A stretch of DNA of 64,000 nucleotides from Roseicella frigidaeris. Its GTDB lineage: Bacteria > Pseudomonadota > Alphaproteobacteria > Acetobacterales > Acetobacteraceae. A program made the translations under genes and the position numbers. Shown here piece by piece: positions 38,540 to 47,962 of this stretch. Within the stretch, counting starts at the first letter, position 1. Each line of letters opens with the position of its first letter. The stretch covers positions 1 through 64,000 of the forward strand of contig NZ_QLIX01000015.1 in the NCBI RefSeq assembly GCF_003258945.1, in the 5' to 3' direction. The notes under the pieces are model-generated. The model did not search any database. It was not told where the DNA came from and saw only the letters and a list, made by a program, of their open reading frames with translations.

Positions 38540-38992
38540 ATGGCCCGCTACCCGACCAACGGCCTCAGCCTCGAGCAGGCCAGCACCATCATCGCCGCCG
38601 CCCGCGCCAAGGGGCGGGAGCTGAACCTGCTGCCGCTGACCGTCGTCGTGCTCGATGCCGGCGGCCAGGTGAAGGCGAGCCAGCGCGAGGACGGCGCCTC
38701 GCTGCTGCGGCCGGAGATCGCCCTCGGCAAGGCCTATGGGGCGCTGGCGCTCGGCCTCGGCGGGCGCGAGCTGGCGCGGCGGGCGCAGGCGATGCAGGGC
38801 TTCATGAACGCCCTCTCCGACATCGCCGGCGGCCGCGCGGTGCCGGTGCCGGGCGGCGTGCTCGTCTGCGACGCCGCGGGGACGATCCTCGGCGCCGTCG
38901 GCATCAGCGGCGATGCCTCGGCGCAGGACGAGGTCTGCGCCGTCGCCGGCATCGAGGCGGCCGGGCTGCGGCCCGATACCGGCGACGCCTGA
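38540..38992 (+). CDS. GlcG/HbpS family protein
   Basis: A 150-residue soluble protein with a PAS-like fold of the GlcG/HbpS (DUF336) family, some of which bind haem or act in redox sensing or glycolate loci. Family features are LSLEQASTIIAAARAKGRELNLLPLTVVVLDAGGQVKASQREDGASLLRPEIALGKAYGAL and VPVPGGVLV-D-AGTILGAVGISGDASAQDE. AAGGAGA lies seven bases before the ATG. It stands alone between recX and a PRC-barrel gene. The ligand is unknown. Confidence 0.85.
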   Translation: MARYPTNGLSLEQASTIIAAARAKGRELNLLPLTVVVLDAGGQVKASQREDGASLLRPEIALGKAYGALALGLGGRELARRAQAMQGFMNALSDIAGGRAVPVPGGVLVCDAAGTILGAVGISGDASAQDEVCAVAGIEAAGLRPDTGDA

Positions 38993-39182
38993 CGCCGGGG
39001 GCATTGGCCACGGGGCCGTCGATGCGCGCCCCTTCGTCAGCCCTTGGCGCGGGCCGGCCCGGAGGCGCCGGCAAACCCGCCCCGGCGCACGGCGTTGCAG
39101 CGGCTTTGCCGGTCCCGGCATCCCCTTTCCGGCCCCGCCGCGGGGCCTGCCGCGGGCCCGACCAGCGACGGAGGCCGCGCCC

Positions 39183-39764
39183 ATGACCACGACCCGACCG
39201 CGCCTGGCGATCCTCGCCGCCCTTGCCGGGCTGCTGGCCGCGCCGCCCGTGTTCGCCCAAGGGACAAGCCAGGGGGCCGGCCAGGGAGGGGGAGCCACCG
39301 GCGCCGGCGATAGCACCTCGCCCGCCCTGCCGGGCGGTACCACCTCGCCCGCCCTGCCGGGCGAGGCCGCCTCCCCCGCCCTGCCGGGCGGGCCGTCCGC
39401 CGCGCCCAACCTCGCCCGTGGCAGCGGCGCCGCCACGCCCGGCAGCGCCTTCACGGTCGACACCGCCGGGCTGCGCGGCGGCCGCCGCGCCAGCAAGGTG
39501 GTCGGCTCGGCCGTCTACAACGAGAACAACGAGAGCGTCGGCGAGGTGGACGACCTCATCCTGCCGGCCGCGGGCGGCGGCCCGGTGGCGGTGATCTCGG
39601 TCGGCGGCTTCCTCGGCATCGGCGCCAAGCTGGTGGCGGTGCCCTATGAGCGGCTGCAGGTCGCCAGCGGCAGCGGCCGCTGGCTGCTGACGGGCGCGAC
39701 CAAGGACAGCCTCGGCAGCCTGCCGACCTTCACCTATGACAGCATCGCCGAGAAGAAGGGCTGA
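39183..39764 (+). CDS. Exported PRC-barrel domain protein
   Basis: A 193-residue protein. Residues 1-25 are a signal peptide ending VFAQ, so it is predicted to be periplasmic. A low-complexity Gly/Ser/Pro segment follows with three near-identical units of TSPALPGG (about residues 45-70). Residues about 100-185 form a PRC-barrel: SKVVGSAVYNENNESVGEVDDLILP and VAVISVGGFLGIGAKLVAVPYERLQ. The domain is related to the cytoplasmic-looking protein at 22810-23229 (both have GGFLGIG). Function unknown. Confidence 0.82.
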   Translation: MTTTRPRLAILAALAGLLAAPPVFAQGTSQGAGQGGGATGAGDSTSPALPGGTTSPALPGEAASPALPGGPSAAPNLARGSGAATPGSAFTVDTAGLRGGRRASKVVGSAVYNENNESVGEVDDLILPAAGGGPVAVISVGGFLGIGAKLVAVPYERLQVASGSGRWLLTGATKDSLGSLPTFTYDSIAEKKG

Positions 39765-39914
39765 ACGGCGCCGGCCCGGCGGCGGTCCATCGCATCGTCA
39801 TCAGAATTCCACCCGGCCCGGTTTGACGCGCCCCCTGCTTTCCGGCCAAATCCCAGGCTTCCCCAGGAAGTGCCGCGCGCCTCGCGGCACGGGGGAAGTC
39901 TGGAGACCACGCTG

Positions 39915-41117
39915 GTGATCCCCGCCCTGATGCCGACCTACAACCGCGCCGACCTCGCCTTCGAGCGGGGCGAGGGCGCCTGGCTGTGGACGGCGGACGG
40001 GCGACGATTCCTCGATTTCGGCGCCGGCATCGCCACCGCCTCCGTCGGCCACGGCAACCCGCACCTGGTGCAGGCCATCGCCGAGCAGGCGGCGCGGGTG
40101 ATGCACACCTCGAACCTCTACCGCATCCCGCAGGCCGAGCGGCTGGCGGCGCGGCTGGTCGAGACCTCCTTCGCCGACAGCGTCTTCTTCTGCAACTCGG
40201 GCGCCGAGGCGAACGAGGGCATGATCAAGGCGGTCCGCAAGTACCATGCGGAGAACGGCCATCCCGAGCGCTTCGTGACCGTCTGCTTCGAGGGCGCCTT
40301 CCACGGCCGGACGCTCGCCACCCTGGCCGCGACCGGCAACGAGAAGTACCTCGCCGGCTTCGGCCCGCCGGTCGAGGGCTTCCGGCATGTGCCCTTCGGC
40401 AACATGAACGCGCTGCGCGACGCGATCGACGGCACGGTGGCCGCGGTCATGCTGGAGCCGATCCAGGGCGAGGGCGGCGTCCGCCCCGCCTCGCTCGACT
40501 ACCTGCGCCAGGTCCGCGCCGCCTGCGACGAGTTCGGGGTGCTGCTGGCCCTCGACGAGGTGCAGACCGGCATGGGCCGCTCCGGCAAGCTCTGGGCGCA
40601 TCAATGGGCCGGGATCGAGCCGGACGTGATGTCCTCGGCCAAGGGCATCGGCGGCGGCTTCCCGCTCGGCGCCATCCTGGCCAAGGAGAAGGTGGCGCAA
40701 TACCTGAAGCCGGGCACGCATGGCAGCACCTATGGCGGCAACCCGCTCGCCTGCGCCGCCGGCAATGCCGTGCTCGACATCCTCCTCGCCCCCGGCTTCC
40801 TGGACGGCGTGGACCGGGTGGCGCGGCATCTCTGGCGCGGGCTGCAGGGCCTGGCGCAGCGCCACCCGACGGTGATCGAGGGCATCCAGGGCGCCGGGCT
40901 GCTGCTCGGCATCAAGCTGCGGCCCGAGGTCAGCAACGGCGAGGCGCAGAACGCGGCGGTGGCCGAGGGGCTGCTGACCGTCGCGGCGGGGATGAACGTG
41001 CTCCGTCTCGCCCCGCCGCTGATCATCACCGAGGCCGAGGCGGAGGAGGCGGTCGCGCTGCTCGACCGCGCCATGCGCCGCATCACGCCCTCCCGCGCCA
41101 AGGATGCCGCCAAGTGA
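39915..41117 (+). CDS. argD: Acetylornithine aminotransferase
   Basis: PLP enzyme of arginine synthesis, converting N-acetylglutamate semialdehyde to N-acetylornithine. It has 400 residues. [20 protein letters not shown] starts the fold. [12 protein letters not shown] and [15 protein letters not shown] bind cofactor. [12 protein letters not shown] holds the Asp, and [14 protein letters not shown] the PLP lysine. GTG at 39915 has GGAG nine bases upstream; ATG at 39930 is the alternative. The stop overlaps the argF GTG by 4 bp. Order argD-argF-hslO is standard in Alphaproteobacteria. Confidence 0.95.
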   Translation: MIPALMPTYNRADLAFERGEGAWLWTADGRRFLDFGAGIATASVGHGNPHLVQAIAEQAARVMHTSNLYRIPQAERLAARLVETSFADSVFFCNSGAEANEGMIKAVRKYHAENGHPERFVTVCFEGAFHGRTLATLAATGNEKYLAGFGPPVEGFRHVPFGNMNALRDAIDGTVAAVMLEPIQGEGGVRPASLDYLRQVRAACDEFGVLLALDEVQTGMGRSGKLWAHQWAGIEPDVMSSAKGIGGGFPLGAILAKEKVAQYLKPGTHGSTYGGNPLACAAGNAVLDILLAPGFLDGVDRVARHLWRGLQGLAQRHPTVIEGIQGAGLLLGIKLRPEVSNGEAQNAAVAEGLLTVAAGMNVLRLAPPLIITEAEAEEAVALLDRAMRRITPSRAKDAAK

Positions 41118-42070
41118 GCGCCGCCTTGAAGCCGATGACCGCCGGGGGGGAGCCTCCCCCCCGGCATTTCCTCGAGCTGATGGATTTCGAGCCGGCGGTG
41201 CTGCGCCGCATGCTCGATCTCGCCGCCCAGGCCAAGCGCGGCGCCCTGCCCGGCAAGCCGCTCGCCGGCAAGGCGGTGGCGCTGATCTTCGAGAAGCCGA
41301 GCACCCGCACCCGGGTCAGCTTCGAGGTCGGCATCCACCAGCTCGGCGGCCATCCGATCGTGCTCTCCTCGAAGGACATGCAGTCCTCGCGCGGCGAGTC
41401 GATGAGCGACACGGCCAAGGTGCTGTCCCGCTACGTCGATGCCATCATGATGCGCACGCATGACGTGAACCGCATCCGCGAGCTGGCCCACTACGCGACC
41501 GTGCCGGTGATCAACGGCCTCACCGACATCTCGCATCCCTGCCAGCTCATGGCCGATGTGCTCACCTTCGAGGAGCATCGCGGCCCGATCGCCGGCCAGA
41601 CCATCGCCTGGATCGGCGACGGCAACAACGTCGCGCAGAGCTTCATCCAGGCCGCGGCGCGCTTCGGCTTCACGCTGCGCCTGGCGACCCCGGCGGCGCT
41701 GCGGCCGCCGCAGCCGCTGCTCGACTGGGCGCGCGGCGAGGGGGCGCGGATCGAGCTGACCGAGGACCCGGTGGAGGCGGTGCGCGGCGCCCGCTGCGTC
41801 GTCACCGACACCTGGGTGAGCATGAGCGACGAGAGCCCGGACAGCGGCGCGCCGAGCCGGCACAACCTGCTCGCCCCCTATCAGGTGACCGAGGCGCTGA
41901 TGCGCCAGGCGGCGCCGGACGCGATCTTCCAGCACTGCCTGCCGGCGCATCGCGGCGAGGAGGTGGCGGCGGAGGTGATCGACGGGCCGCAGAGCGTGGT
42001 CTTCGACGAGGCGGAGAACCGGCTGCACGCGCAGAAGGGCGTGCTGCTCTGGGCCCTCGGCGGCGGCTGA
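41114..42070 (+). CDS. argF: Ornithine carbamoyltransferase
   Basis: Forms citrulline from ornithine and carbamoyl phosphate. It has 318 residues from GTG 41114; an ATG at 41135 is possible. Carbamoyl-phosphate motif [13 protein letters not shown], then [26 protein letters not shown], and the ornithine-site [10 protein letters not shown] with [13 protein letters not shown] are all intact. Translational coupling with argD by a GTGA overlap. Confidence 0.97.
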   Translation: MSAALKPMTAGGEPPPRHFLELMDFEPAVLRRMLDLAAQAKRGALPGKPLAGKAVALIFEKPSTRTRVSFEVGIHQLGGHPIVLSSKDMQSSRGESMSDTAKVLSRYVDAIMMRTHDVNRIRELAHYATVPVINGLTDISHPCQLMADVLTFEEHRGPIAGQTIAWIGDGNNVAQSFIQAAARFGFTLRLATPAALRPPQPLLDWARGEGARIELTEDPVEAVRGARCVVTDTWVSMSDESPDSGAPSRHNLLAPYQVTEALMRQAAPDAIFQHCLPAHRGEEVAAEVIDGPQSVVFDEAENRLHAQKGVLLWALGGG

Positions 42071-42284
42071 GGCGCCGGCGGGCGCGGCGGCACCGGGCCA
42101 AGCGGGATCAAGACGGGCGCGGCTGGTCGTCCACCACGGCCGACCCTATCTATGGGCGAGAGCGGCGGGCTTCCTTTGCCAGGGAGCCACGCCTTGCCTT
42201 GATCCCATTCCTCGGGCGGTCTCCGGCCGCCGGGCCCTTCGCGCCCGGCTGGAGGCAGGCCCGCGCAGCCCAGGGTGCCCCGCC

Positions 42285-43262
42285 TTGCCCGACCCCACCC
42301 AGCCCTCCGCCACCCCTGCCTTCCTGCAGCATGACCGCCCGCCGGTGCCCGACATCACCGTGCCGCGCGGCATCCAGCCCTTCCACCTCGAGGCCCAGCC
42401 GGTGCGCGGAAGGCTGATCCGCCTCGGCCCGCTCGCCGATGCGCTGCTCACCCGGCACGACAACCACCCCGCCGTCACCCGCCTCGCCGGCCAGAGCCTG
42501 GCGCTGGCCGCCGGCCTCGCCGGGGCGCTGAAATTCCGCGGCAGCTTCTCGGTCCAGGCCAAGGGCAACGGCCCGGTGCCGATACTGCTCGCCGACTGCA
42601 CCGAGGCGGGGGCGCTGCGCGGCTATGCCAAGCCGGTGCCGGAGACGCTCGCCAGCCTGCTCGCCGAGGTGCCCGCCCCGGGGGCCGCCGCCCTGCTCGG
42701 CAGCGGCTACCTCGCCTTCACCTGCGACCAGGGCCTCGACATGGACCGCTACCAGGGGATCGTGGCGATCGAAGGCGAGACGCTGGCCGAGATGACGGAC
42801 CATTATTTCCGCACCTCCGAGCAGCTCCGCACCTTCGTCCGCCTGGCCTGCGACCGGACGCCGGCCGGCTGGCGGGCCAGCGCCTTCATCATGGAGAAGG
42901 TGGCCGGCGAGGGCGGCATCGACCCCGGGCTCGATGCCGAGGCGCAGGAGGAATCCTGGCGCACCGCCCTGGCGCTGGCCGGCACCCTGACCGATGCCGA
43001 GCTGCTGGACGATGCCCTCGCCTCGCCGCAGCTCCTGCACCGGCTGTTCCATGCCGAGGGGCTGGCGCTCGACCGGCCGCGCAGCCTCTCCTATGGCTGC
43101 CGCTGCTCGCGGGCGCGGCTCGCCGGGGTGCTGCAGGGCTTCCCCGAGGACGATCTCGACCACATGGCCGAGGACGGCGCCATCATCATGACCTGCGAGT
43201 TCTGCAACCTCGATTTCCGCTTCGACCGGGGCGAGGTGCGGGGCGCCGCCGGGCGGGCCTGA
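42285..43262 (+). CDS. hslO: Redox-regulated chaperone Hsp33
   Basis: Holdase activated by oxidation of a zinc-bound Cys cluster. It has 325 residues from a TTG; GTG at 42345 is an alternative, and no ATG fits. The core includes GSFSVQAKGNGPVPILLADCTEAGALRGYA and GYLAFTCDQGLDMDRYQGIVAIEGETLAE. The C-terminal redox switch has CRCS and, 30 residues later, CEFC, giving the expected CxC...CxxC. A 214-bp gap follows argF; nothing recognisable is in it. Confidence 0.93.
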   Translation: MPDPTQPSATPAFLQHDRPPVPDITVPRGIQPFHLEAQPVRGRLIRLGPLADALLTRHDNHPAVTRLAGQSLALAAGLAGALKFRGSFSVQAKGNGPVPILLADCTEAGALRGYAKPVPETLASLLAEVPAPGAAALLGSGYLAFTCDQGLDMDRYQGIVAIEGETLAEMTDHYFRTSEQLRTFVRLACDRTPAGWRASAFIMEKVAGEGGIDPGLDAEAQEESWRTALALAGTLTDAELLDDALASPQLLHRLFHAEGLALDRPRSLSYGCRCSRARLAGVLQGFPEDDLDHMAEDGAIIMTCEFCNLDFRFDRGEVRGAAGRA

Positions 43263-43300
43263 TGCCGGGCGCGGGACGGTTCCACCATCCTGCGCCTCAT

Positions 43301-43442
43301 ACGAACCGCCGTTGCTGGCGACCCATCGGCGGTCCCCTTGGCGCCGGGCGCACCCCTCCGGCTTGCCCGGTCCTTCGCCGCGTCGCGCCGTTTGCGGCGC
43401 GACCCGCGGCGCCCGTTCGGGCGCCCGGCCCTGCGGGCCGCA
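43301..43442 (+). repeat. Dispersed palindromic mosaic repeat, copy B
   Basis: Same block order as copy A: CCGCCGTTGCTGG, TTGGCGCCGGGCGCA, CTTCGCCGCGTCGCGC, the hairpin GCGCCCGTTCGGGCGC and GGCCCTGCGGGCCGCA. An extra inverted repeat, GTCGCGCCGTTTGCGGCGCGAC, sits in the middle. Located between hslO and a lipoprotein gene. Confidence 0.75.
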
Positions 43443-43535
43443 GGCCGGACCGTCCTGCGCCGGCATGGACGCCGCAGGCGTTTACGCCCCGCCGCGATCG
43501 GTTCTACAGGAGGGGCGGTTCGCACAGGCAGACGG

Positions 43536-44180
43536 ATGACCTCCCCGGTGGTTGCTTCCCGCGCATCCCGACCCCACCCGCGCCCCGGCCTGGCGCGGCG
43601 GCAGGCCCTGCTGCTGCCGCTCGCCCTCGCCGCCTGTGCCACGCCCGAGCCGGCCGCGGTGCCGCCCGGGCCGATGCGCTTCAACTACCTGACGCCGCTG
43701 GCGCTGAACGTCGCCTCGATCGAGGTGGCGGAGGGCAGCCCGCCGCCGCAGCCCGGCGATATCGGCCCGCGCCTGCTGCCCTCTCCGGTGGAGGCGGTGC
43801 GCATCATGGGCCAGGACCGGCTGGTCGCCCTCGGCACCACCGGCACGGCGCAGTTCGTGGTCACCCAGGCGGCGATGCTCCGCACCGGCGACGGCCTAGC
43901 CTGCCTGGTCGGCTGCCGGCTCGACATCCTCTCGGCGACCGGCGAGCGGCTCGGCTTCGTCGAGGCGCAGTCGCGCCGCGCGGTGAGCGGCGCCGATGCC
44001 GGCCGGCCGCGAGCCGAGGACGCCCTGCTGCGCAGCACGATGGACGACCTGAACGTGGAGTTCGAGTTCCAGCTCCGGCGGGCGCTGAAGGACTGGCTGG
44101 TGCGGGTGACGCCGGGCGAGGAGGGCACCATCCCCGCCCCCGCGCCGGAGGGCGTCACCATCGAGGAATTGCCGAAATAG
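43536..44180 (+). CDS. Putative lipoprotein, unknown function
   Basis: A 214-residue protein. An N-terminal basic stretch is followed by LLLPLALAAC, a lipobox. The mature part starts with a Pro-rich linker, then MRFNYLTPLALNVASIEVAEG, a beta-rich body, and a C-terminal Glu/Pro tail. It is predicted to be anchored in the envelope. AGGAGGGG lies about 22 bases upstream of the ATG, rather far, so the start could be slightly different. A conserved-looking FNYLTPLALNV segment suggests a family restricted to related bacteria. No function can be assigned. Confidence 0.7.
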   Translation: MTSPVVASRASRPHPRPGLARRQALLLPLALAACATPEPAAVPPGPMRFNYLTPLALNVASIEVAEGSPPPQPGDIGPRLLPSPVEAVRIMGQDRLVALGTTGTAQFVVTQAAMLRTGDGLACLVGCRLDILSATGERLGFVEAQSRRAVSGADAGRPRAEDALLRSTMDDLNVEFEFQLRRALKDWLVRVTPGEEGTIPAPAPEGVTIEELPK

Positions 44181-44232
44181 GGCATCGCGGGACGGTGCGG
44201 GGGCGGCCGGGCCGGCCACCCCGCCCCCTCCC

Positions 44233-45048
44233 TCAATGCGGGTGGCCGTGCCGGTGGCCGGCCTGCGGGTCCGGCGCCCCGTCCCGCCCCGGCCCCGCCT
44301 GGCCGGCGCGCGGGTCGCCGCCACGTTGCATCCCTTCCATGCCATGCACCATGCCGGGCGGCACCGCGACCGCCGCCGCATCGCCTGGATAGGCGGCGAC
44401 GACGCGGCGCATCAGCGTGATCTCCTGCGTCTGGTCGGTGACGATGTCGGTGTTCAGCAGGGCGAGGAAGCCGTTGCGCGCCGCCGGGTCGCCGAGATAG
44501 CCGCGCGCCATCGTCACCGCCGCCTGATGGTGCAGGATCATCGCCTTGGCGAACTGCACGTCCCGCGCCGTGACCGGGCCGGTCGCGGCGGTCAGCGGCC
44601 CCGGCATGGGCGAGCGGAGGAAGCGTTGCAGCTGCGCCATCCCCTCGGTGGCGGCGGGCTGCAGGCGCAGCGCGAGAAGGCCGAGATCGAGCCGCAGCGG
44701 CGGCCTGTCGAGGTTGCGCGCCACCTCGTCGAGCAGCCCGATCTCGAATTGCTGGTTGCGGATGATCCCGCGCGCCAGGGCCTGCAGCAGGGGGCTGCCG
44801 GCGCCGGGATCGGCGAGGTAGTCGCGGCTCATCGAAAGCGCGCCCGCATGGTGCGGGCGCATGCCGGCGACATAGGCGCGGTCGGCCTGCTGGGCGGCCG
44901 GATCGGCCGGCACGTACCAGGTGCTCGGCACCGGCGCGGCGGCAGGGTCGTAGCCATCCTCGATGGCGGCGCGGGCCGGGCCGGCGGCGGCCGGGGCGAG
45001 GGCGAGCAGCAGCGCGGCGGCGCGCAGGGCGGGCGGCAGGCGGGTCAT
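44233..45048 (-). CDS. Exported DUF305 protein
   Basis: A 271-residue protein. The signal peptide ends near residue 28 (GPARAA). The DUF305 fold is duplicated: RPHHAGALSMSRDYLAD and ILHHQAAVTMARGYLGD each carry the HHxxAxxM motif of this ferritin-like family. The C-terminal 60 residues are Gly/Met/His-rich and end GHRHGHPH, a probable metal-binding tail. ATG at 45048 has AGGA eight bases upstream; another ATG lies five codons earlier. Metal (copper or nickel) handling is suggested by the family and tail only. Confidence 0.85.
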   Translation of the reverse strand: MTRLPPALRAAALLLALAPAAAGPARAAIEDGYDPAAAPVPSTWYVPADPAAQQADRAYVAGMRPHHAGALSMSRDYLADPGAGSPLLQALARGIIRNQQFEIGLLDEVARNLDRPPLRLDLGLLALRLQPAATEGMAQLQRFLRSPMPGPLTAATGPVTARDVQFAKAMILHHQAAVTMARGYLGDPAARNGFLALLNTDIVTDQTQEITLMRRVVAAYPGDAAAVAVPPGMVHGMEGMQRGGDPRAGQAGPGRDGAPDPQAGHRHGHPH

Positions 45049-45157
45049 GGTCCTGATCCTCATCGGGCCGCCGGCGCCGGGAGGACGCTCCGCGACGGGC
45101 CGGCGGCACCCCGCTTGGGCGGGGATGCTGGGTGGGTGCGATGCTGGGGGCGCGGGA

Positions 45158-45670
45158 TCAGGCGGCGCGCGGCGGCTTCCAGGCCGGTGGCACGGCCCGG
45201 CCGGGCGGCACGGGCAGGGCGGTGACGGGCCGCGCCGCGGACCGGCGCGGCCAGGGCAGGGCGAGGCCCGCCGCCGGCATGGCCGGCAGGCCGGCGCAGC
45301 CCGCGGCGAGGCAGCAGGCGGCCGTGGCGCAGCCCTTGGTCCCGGCGCCGCCGGGCGGGGCGGCCGCCGGGTCGGCCTGCGGCGGCGCGGCGGGCCCGGC
45401 CGGCGCCAGGGCGTGATCCGGGCAGGGCGGCAGGGCGGCCGGCGCCGTATCGGCCAGCGGCGGTACGGCCGCCTGGGTCACCCCCGGCGCGGCCGTATGC
45501 GCCATCCCTGGCGCAGCCGCGCCGGCCTGCACCCCAGGCGCAGCCGCATCCATCATCCCTGGCGCAGTCGCATCCATCATCCCTGGCGCAGTCGCGCCGG
45601 CCTGCGGCACCACGCCCCCCGGCAGGAGCAGCAGCGCGAGCGCGAGCAGGACCGTCACGGCCCGCCGCAT
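45158..45670 (-). CDS. Exported low-complexity protein with Cys cluster, unknown function
   Basis: A 170-residue protein from ATG 45670 (45697 also possible). The signal helix is AVTVLLALALLLLPGG. Then come five degenerate units of the type ATAPGMMD / AAPGVQAG. The second half has CPDHALAPAG and a Cys cluster KGCATAACCLAAGCAG, and ends basic and Pro-rich. The Met, His and Cys content, and its position 109 bp before the DUF305 gene on the same strand, suggest a joint role with metals. No family is recognised. Confidence 0.5.
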   Translation of the reverse strand: MRRAVTVLLALALLLLPGGVVPQAGATAPGMMDATAPGMMDAAAPGVQAGAAAPGMAHTAAPGVTQAAVPPLADTAPAALPPCPDHALAPAGPAAPPQADPAAAPPGGAGTKGCATAACCLAAGCAGLPAMPAAGLALPWPRRSAARPVTALPVPPGRAVPPAWKPPRAA

Positions 45671-45938
45671 CCGGCCGCGCCCTCCCCCGCCGCGCATGCG
45701 CCGCCCTCCTCCATCCCCAGCGGGCCTCATCGCCCCGGGCAGGATGCGGCTTCCCATCATGGCAAGGTCAAGGCCCGGCGACGCGCTGCAATCGCCCGCC
45801 GCGTGGGCTACACTCGGGGCCGGAGCGGATGGCGAGAGGGCGTGACCAGCCGGCCGCCCGAATCGGCACCGGACACGACAGGCCATGGCGGCGCGTTCCA
45901 CCCGGACCGCATCCGACCACGGCCGCAGGATTCCCACC

Positions 45939-47144
45939 GTGCTCTATCATCTCTTCGAGGCCCAGGAGGCATGGCTGGCCCGGCTGCGGCCGGCGGCCCG
46001 GCAGGCCGCGGGGCTGCTGCGCGGCTCGCCGAGCCGGCCGCCGCTGCGGCATGCCGCGGCGCTGCTGGAACTCGCCGAGAGCCTCGGCACCACCCATCGC
46101 AAGCCGGAATTCGGCCTCGACCGGGTCCGCGTCGGGGGCGCCGCGGTGGCGGTGCGGCAGGAGGTGGTCCGCGCCGCGCCCTTCGGCCGGCTGCTCCGCT
46201 TCGCCAAGGAGGGCGTGGCGCCGGGCCCGCGGCTGCTGGTCGTCGCGCCGCTCTCCGGGCATTTCGCCACCCGGCTGCGGGACACCGTGGCGGCGCTGCT
46301 GCCGGCGCATGACGTGCACGTGACGGACTGGACCGATGCCCGCTGCGTGCCGCTGGCCGCCGGCCCCTTCGGCCTCGACGCGCTGGTGGCGCAGCTCATC
46401 GACTGGCTCGGGGCGCTCGGGCCCGGCACGCATCTGCTCGCCGTCTCCCAGCCCGCCGTGGCGGTGCTGGCGGCGACGGCGCTGATGGCCGAGGCGCGGC
46501 ATCCGGCGCGGCCGCGCAGCCTGACGCTGATCGGCGGCCCCATCGATCCGCGCATCGACCCGACGCCGGAGGCGGCGCTGGCGCGGGCCCTGCCGATCTC
46601 CTGGTTCGAGGCGGCCGAGGTCGCCACCGTGCCGGCGCCGCATGCCGGGATGGGCCGGCGGGTGCGGCCCGGCGCGCAGCAGATGGCGGCCTCGGTGCTG
46701 GCCGACCTGCCGCTGCACTTGGCGGCACAGCTCGCCCAGTGGCAGAACCTCGCCCTCGGCCAGGCCGGGGCGGCGGCGGCGCATCGCCGGCGCTACGACG
46801 AGTTGCTGTCGGTGATGGACGTGCCGGCCGAGCTCTACCTCGACACCATCCGCCGCGTCTTCCAGACCGCCGAGCTGGCCGAGGGCCGGATGCGCTGGGA
46901 TGGCCGGCCGGTGCGGCCGGAGGCGATCCGCGACACCGCGCTGCTGGTCATCGAGGGCGAGCGGGATGCGAGCTGCCCGCCCGGCCAGGGCAGCGTCGCC
47001 CTCGCCCTTTGCCGCGGCCTGCCCGCCACGCTGCGGCATCACCACCTGCAGCCCGGGGCCGGGCACGACACGCTGTTCGAAGGCGCCGCCTGGCGGCGCG
47101 AGATCTGCCCGCTGGTCGCGGCGATGATCCGGCGACGCGGCTGA
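45939..47144 (+). CDS. Intracellular polyhydroxybutyrate depolymerase (PhaZ-type)
   Basis: Mobilises storage PHB granules. It has 401 residues from GTG 45939, giving MLYHLFEAQEAWLARLRPAARQ, the family start; an ATG 54 bases upstream is less likely. PGPRLLVVAPLSGHFATRLRDTVAALLPAHDVHVTDWTDAR is conserved. The nucleophile region reads LLAVSQPAVAVLAATAL; many relatives have Cys at that position (VCQP), so this enzyme has Ser. VIEGERDASCPPGQ and PGAGHDTLFEG supply the Asp and His. A possible phasin lies 1.5 kb downstream. Confidence 0.88.
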   Translation: MLYHLFEAQEAWLARLRPAARQAAGLLRGSPSRPPLRHAAALLELAESLGTTHRKPEFGLDRVRVGGAAVAVRQEVVRAAPFGRLLRFAKEGVAPGPRLLVVAPLSGHFATRLRDTVAALLPAHDVHVTDWTDARCVPLAAGPFGLDALVAQLIDWLGALGPGTHLLAVSQPAVAVLAATALMAEARHPARPRSLTLIGGPIDPRIDPTPEAALARALPISWFEAAEVATVPAPHAGMGRRVRPGAQQMAASVLADLPLHLAAQLAQWQNLALGQAGAAAAHRRRYDELLSVMDVPAELYLDTIRRVFQTAELAEGRMRWDGRPVRPEAIRDTALLVIEGERDASCPPGQGSVALALCRGLPATLRHHHLQPGAGHDTLFEGAAWRREICPLVAAMIRRRG

Positions 47145-47217
47145 GCCGGCCGGTCAGCCGCCCTCGCCCCGCTCTTCCGGCCTGGCGGGGACGCAGCCGG
47201 GCGCCCCGCGGGGCCGG

Positions 47218-47820
47218 TCAGGCGTGGCCGGCGGCGCCGGAGAGGAGCAGCGGGTCCACCTTCAGCTTCGCCATGGCCTGGAACCACTTCCGGTCGCCCT
47301 CGGCGCCGAAGAGCAGCTCCTCGTCCGGCGGCACGGAGAGCCAGGCATTGGCCTGGATCTCCTCCTCGAGCTGGCCCGGGCCCCAGCCGGCATAGCCGAG
47401 GGCGAGCAGCCCCTGGCGCGGCCCGCCGCCGCCGGCGATGGCGGTGAGGATGTCGACGCTCGCGGTGAGCGCCAGGTCCTCCGTCACGTGCAGCGACTGG
47501 TCGCTGGCCCAGTCGAGGGTGTGCAGCACGAAGCCGCGGCCGCCCTCCACCGGCCCGCCCTGGAACAGCCGGATGCGCCGCTGCGGCGGCACCGGCTCCA
47601 GCCCGAGCTGCTTCAGCAACTCGTCGAAGGACAGGCCCTCCAGCGGCTTGTTCAGGACGATGCCCATCGCGCCGTCGGGCGAATGGGCGCAGAGGCAGAT
47701 GACGGACCGGGCGAAGCGCGGATCCTCCATGCCGGGCATGGCGATCAGCACCTGGCCCCCGAGATATCCGTCCTGGGGAGCAGCACCGGATCCCGATCCG
47801 GAACGAGCGCGTCTGGCCAT
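47218..47820 (-). CDS. YqgE/AlgH family protein
   Basis: A 200-residue soluble protein of the UPF0301 family. Characteristic segments are GYLGGQVLIAMPGMEDPRFARSVICLCAHSPDGAMGIVLNKP, RLFQGGPVEGGRGFVLH and LLALGYAGWGPGQLEEEIQANAWLSVP. A Ser/Gly-rich 20-residue N-terminus precedes the domain. The family was linked to alginate regulation in Pseudomonas, but its biochemical role is not settled. Divergent from the peroxiredoxin, with 142 bp between the starts. Confidence 0.93.
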   Translation of the reverse strand: MARRARSGSGSGAAPQDGYLGGQVLIAMPGMEDPRFARSVICLCAHSPDGAMGIVLNKPLEGLSFDELLKQLGLEPVPPQRRIRLFQGGPVEGGRGFVLHTLDWASDQSLHVTEDLALTASVDILTAIAGGGGPRQGLLALGYAGWGPGQLEEEIQANAWLSVPPDEELLFGAEGDRKWFQAMAKLKVDPLLLSGAAGHA

Positions 47821-47962
47821 GTGGGAAAAGATGGCCGCGCCCGGTCCCGGGCGCAAGCGCGATGGCGGGCCGGGGCCGGGATTGCGCGACACGGCGCGGT
47901 GACAGCCTCGCCAGGAGCCTCTACACCCGGGACGGGTCCAGCATCGAGGGAGGGACCAACCC

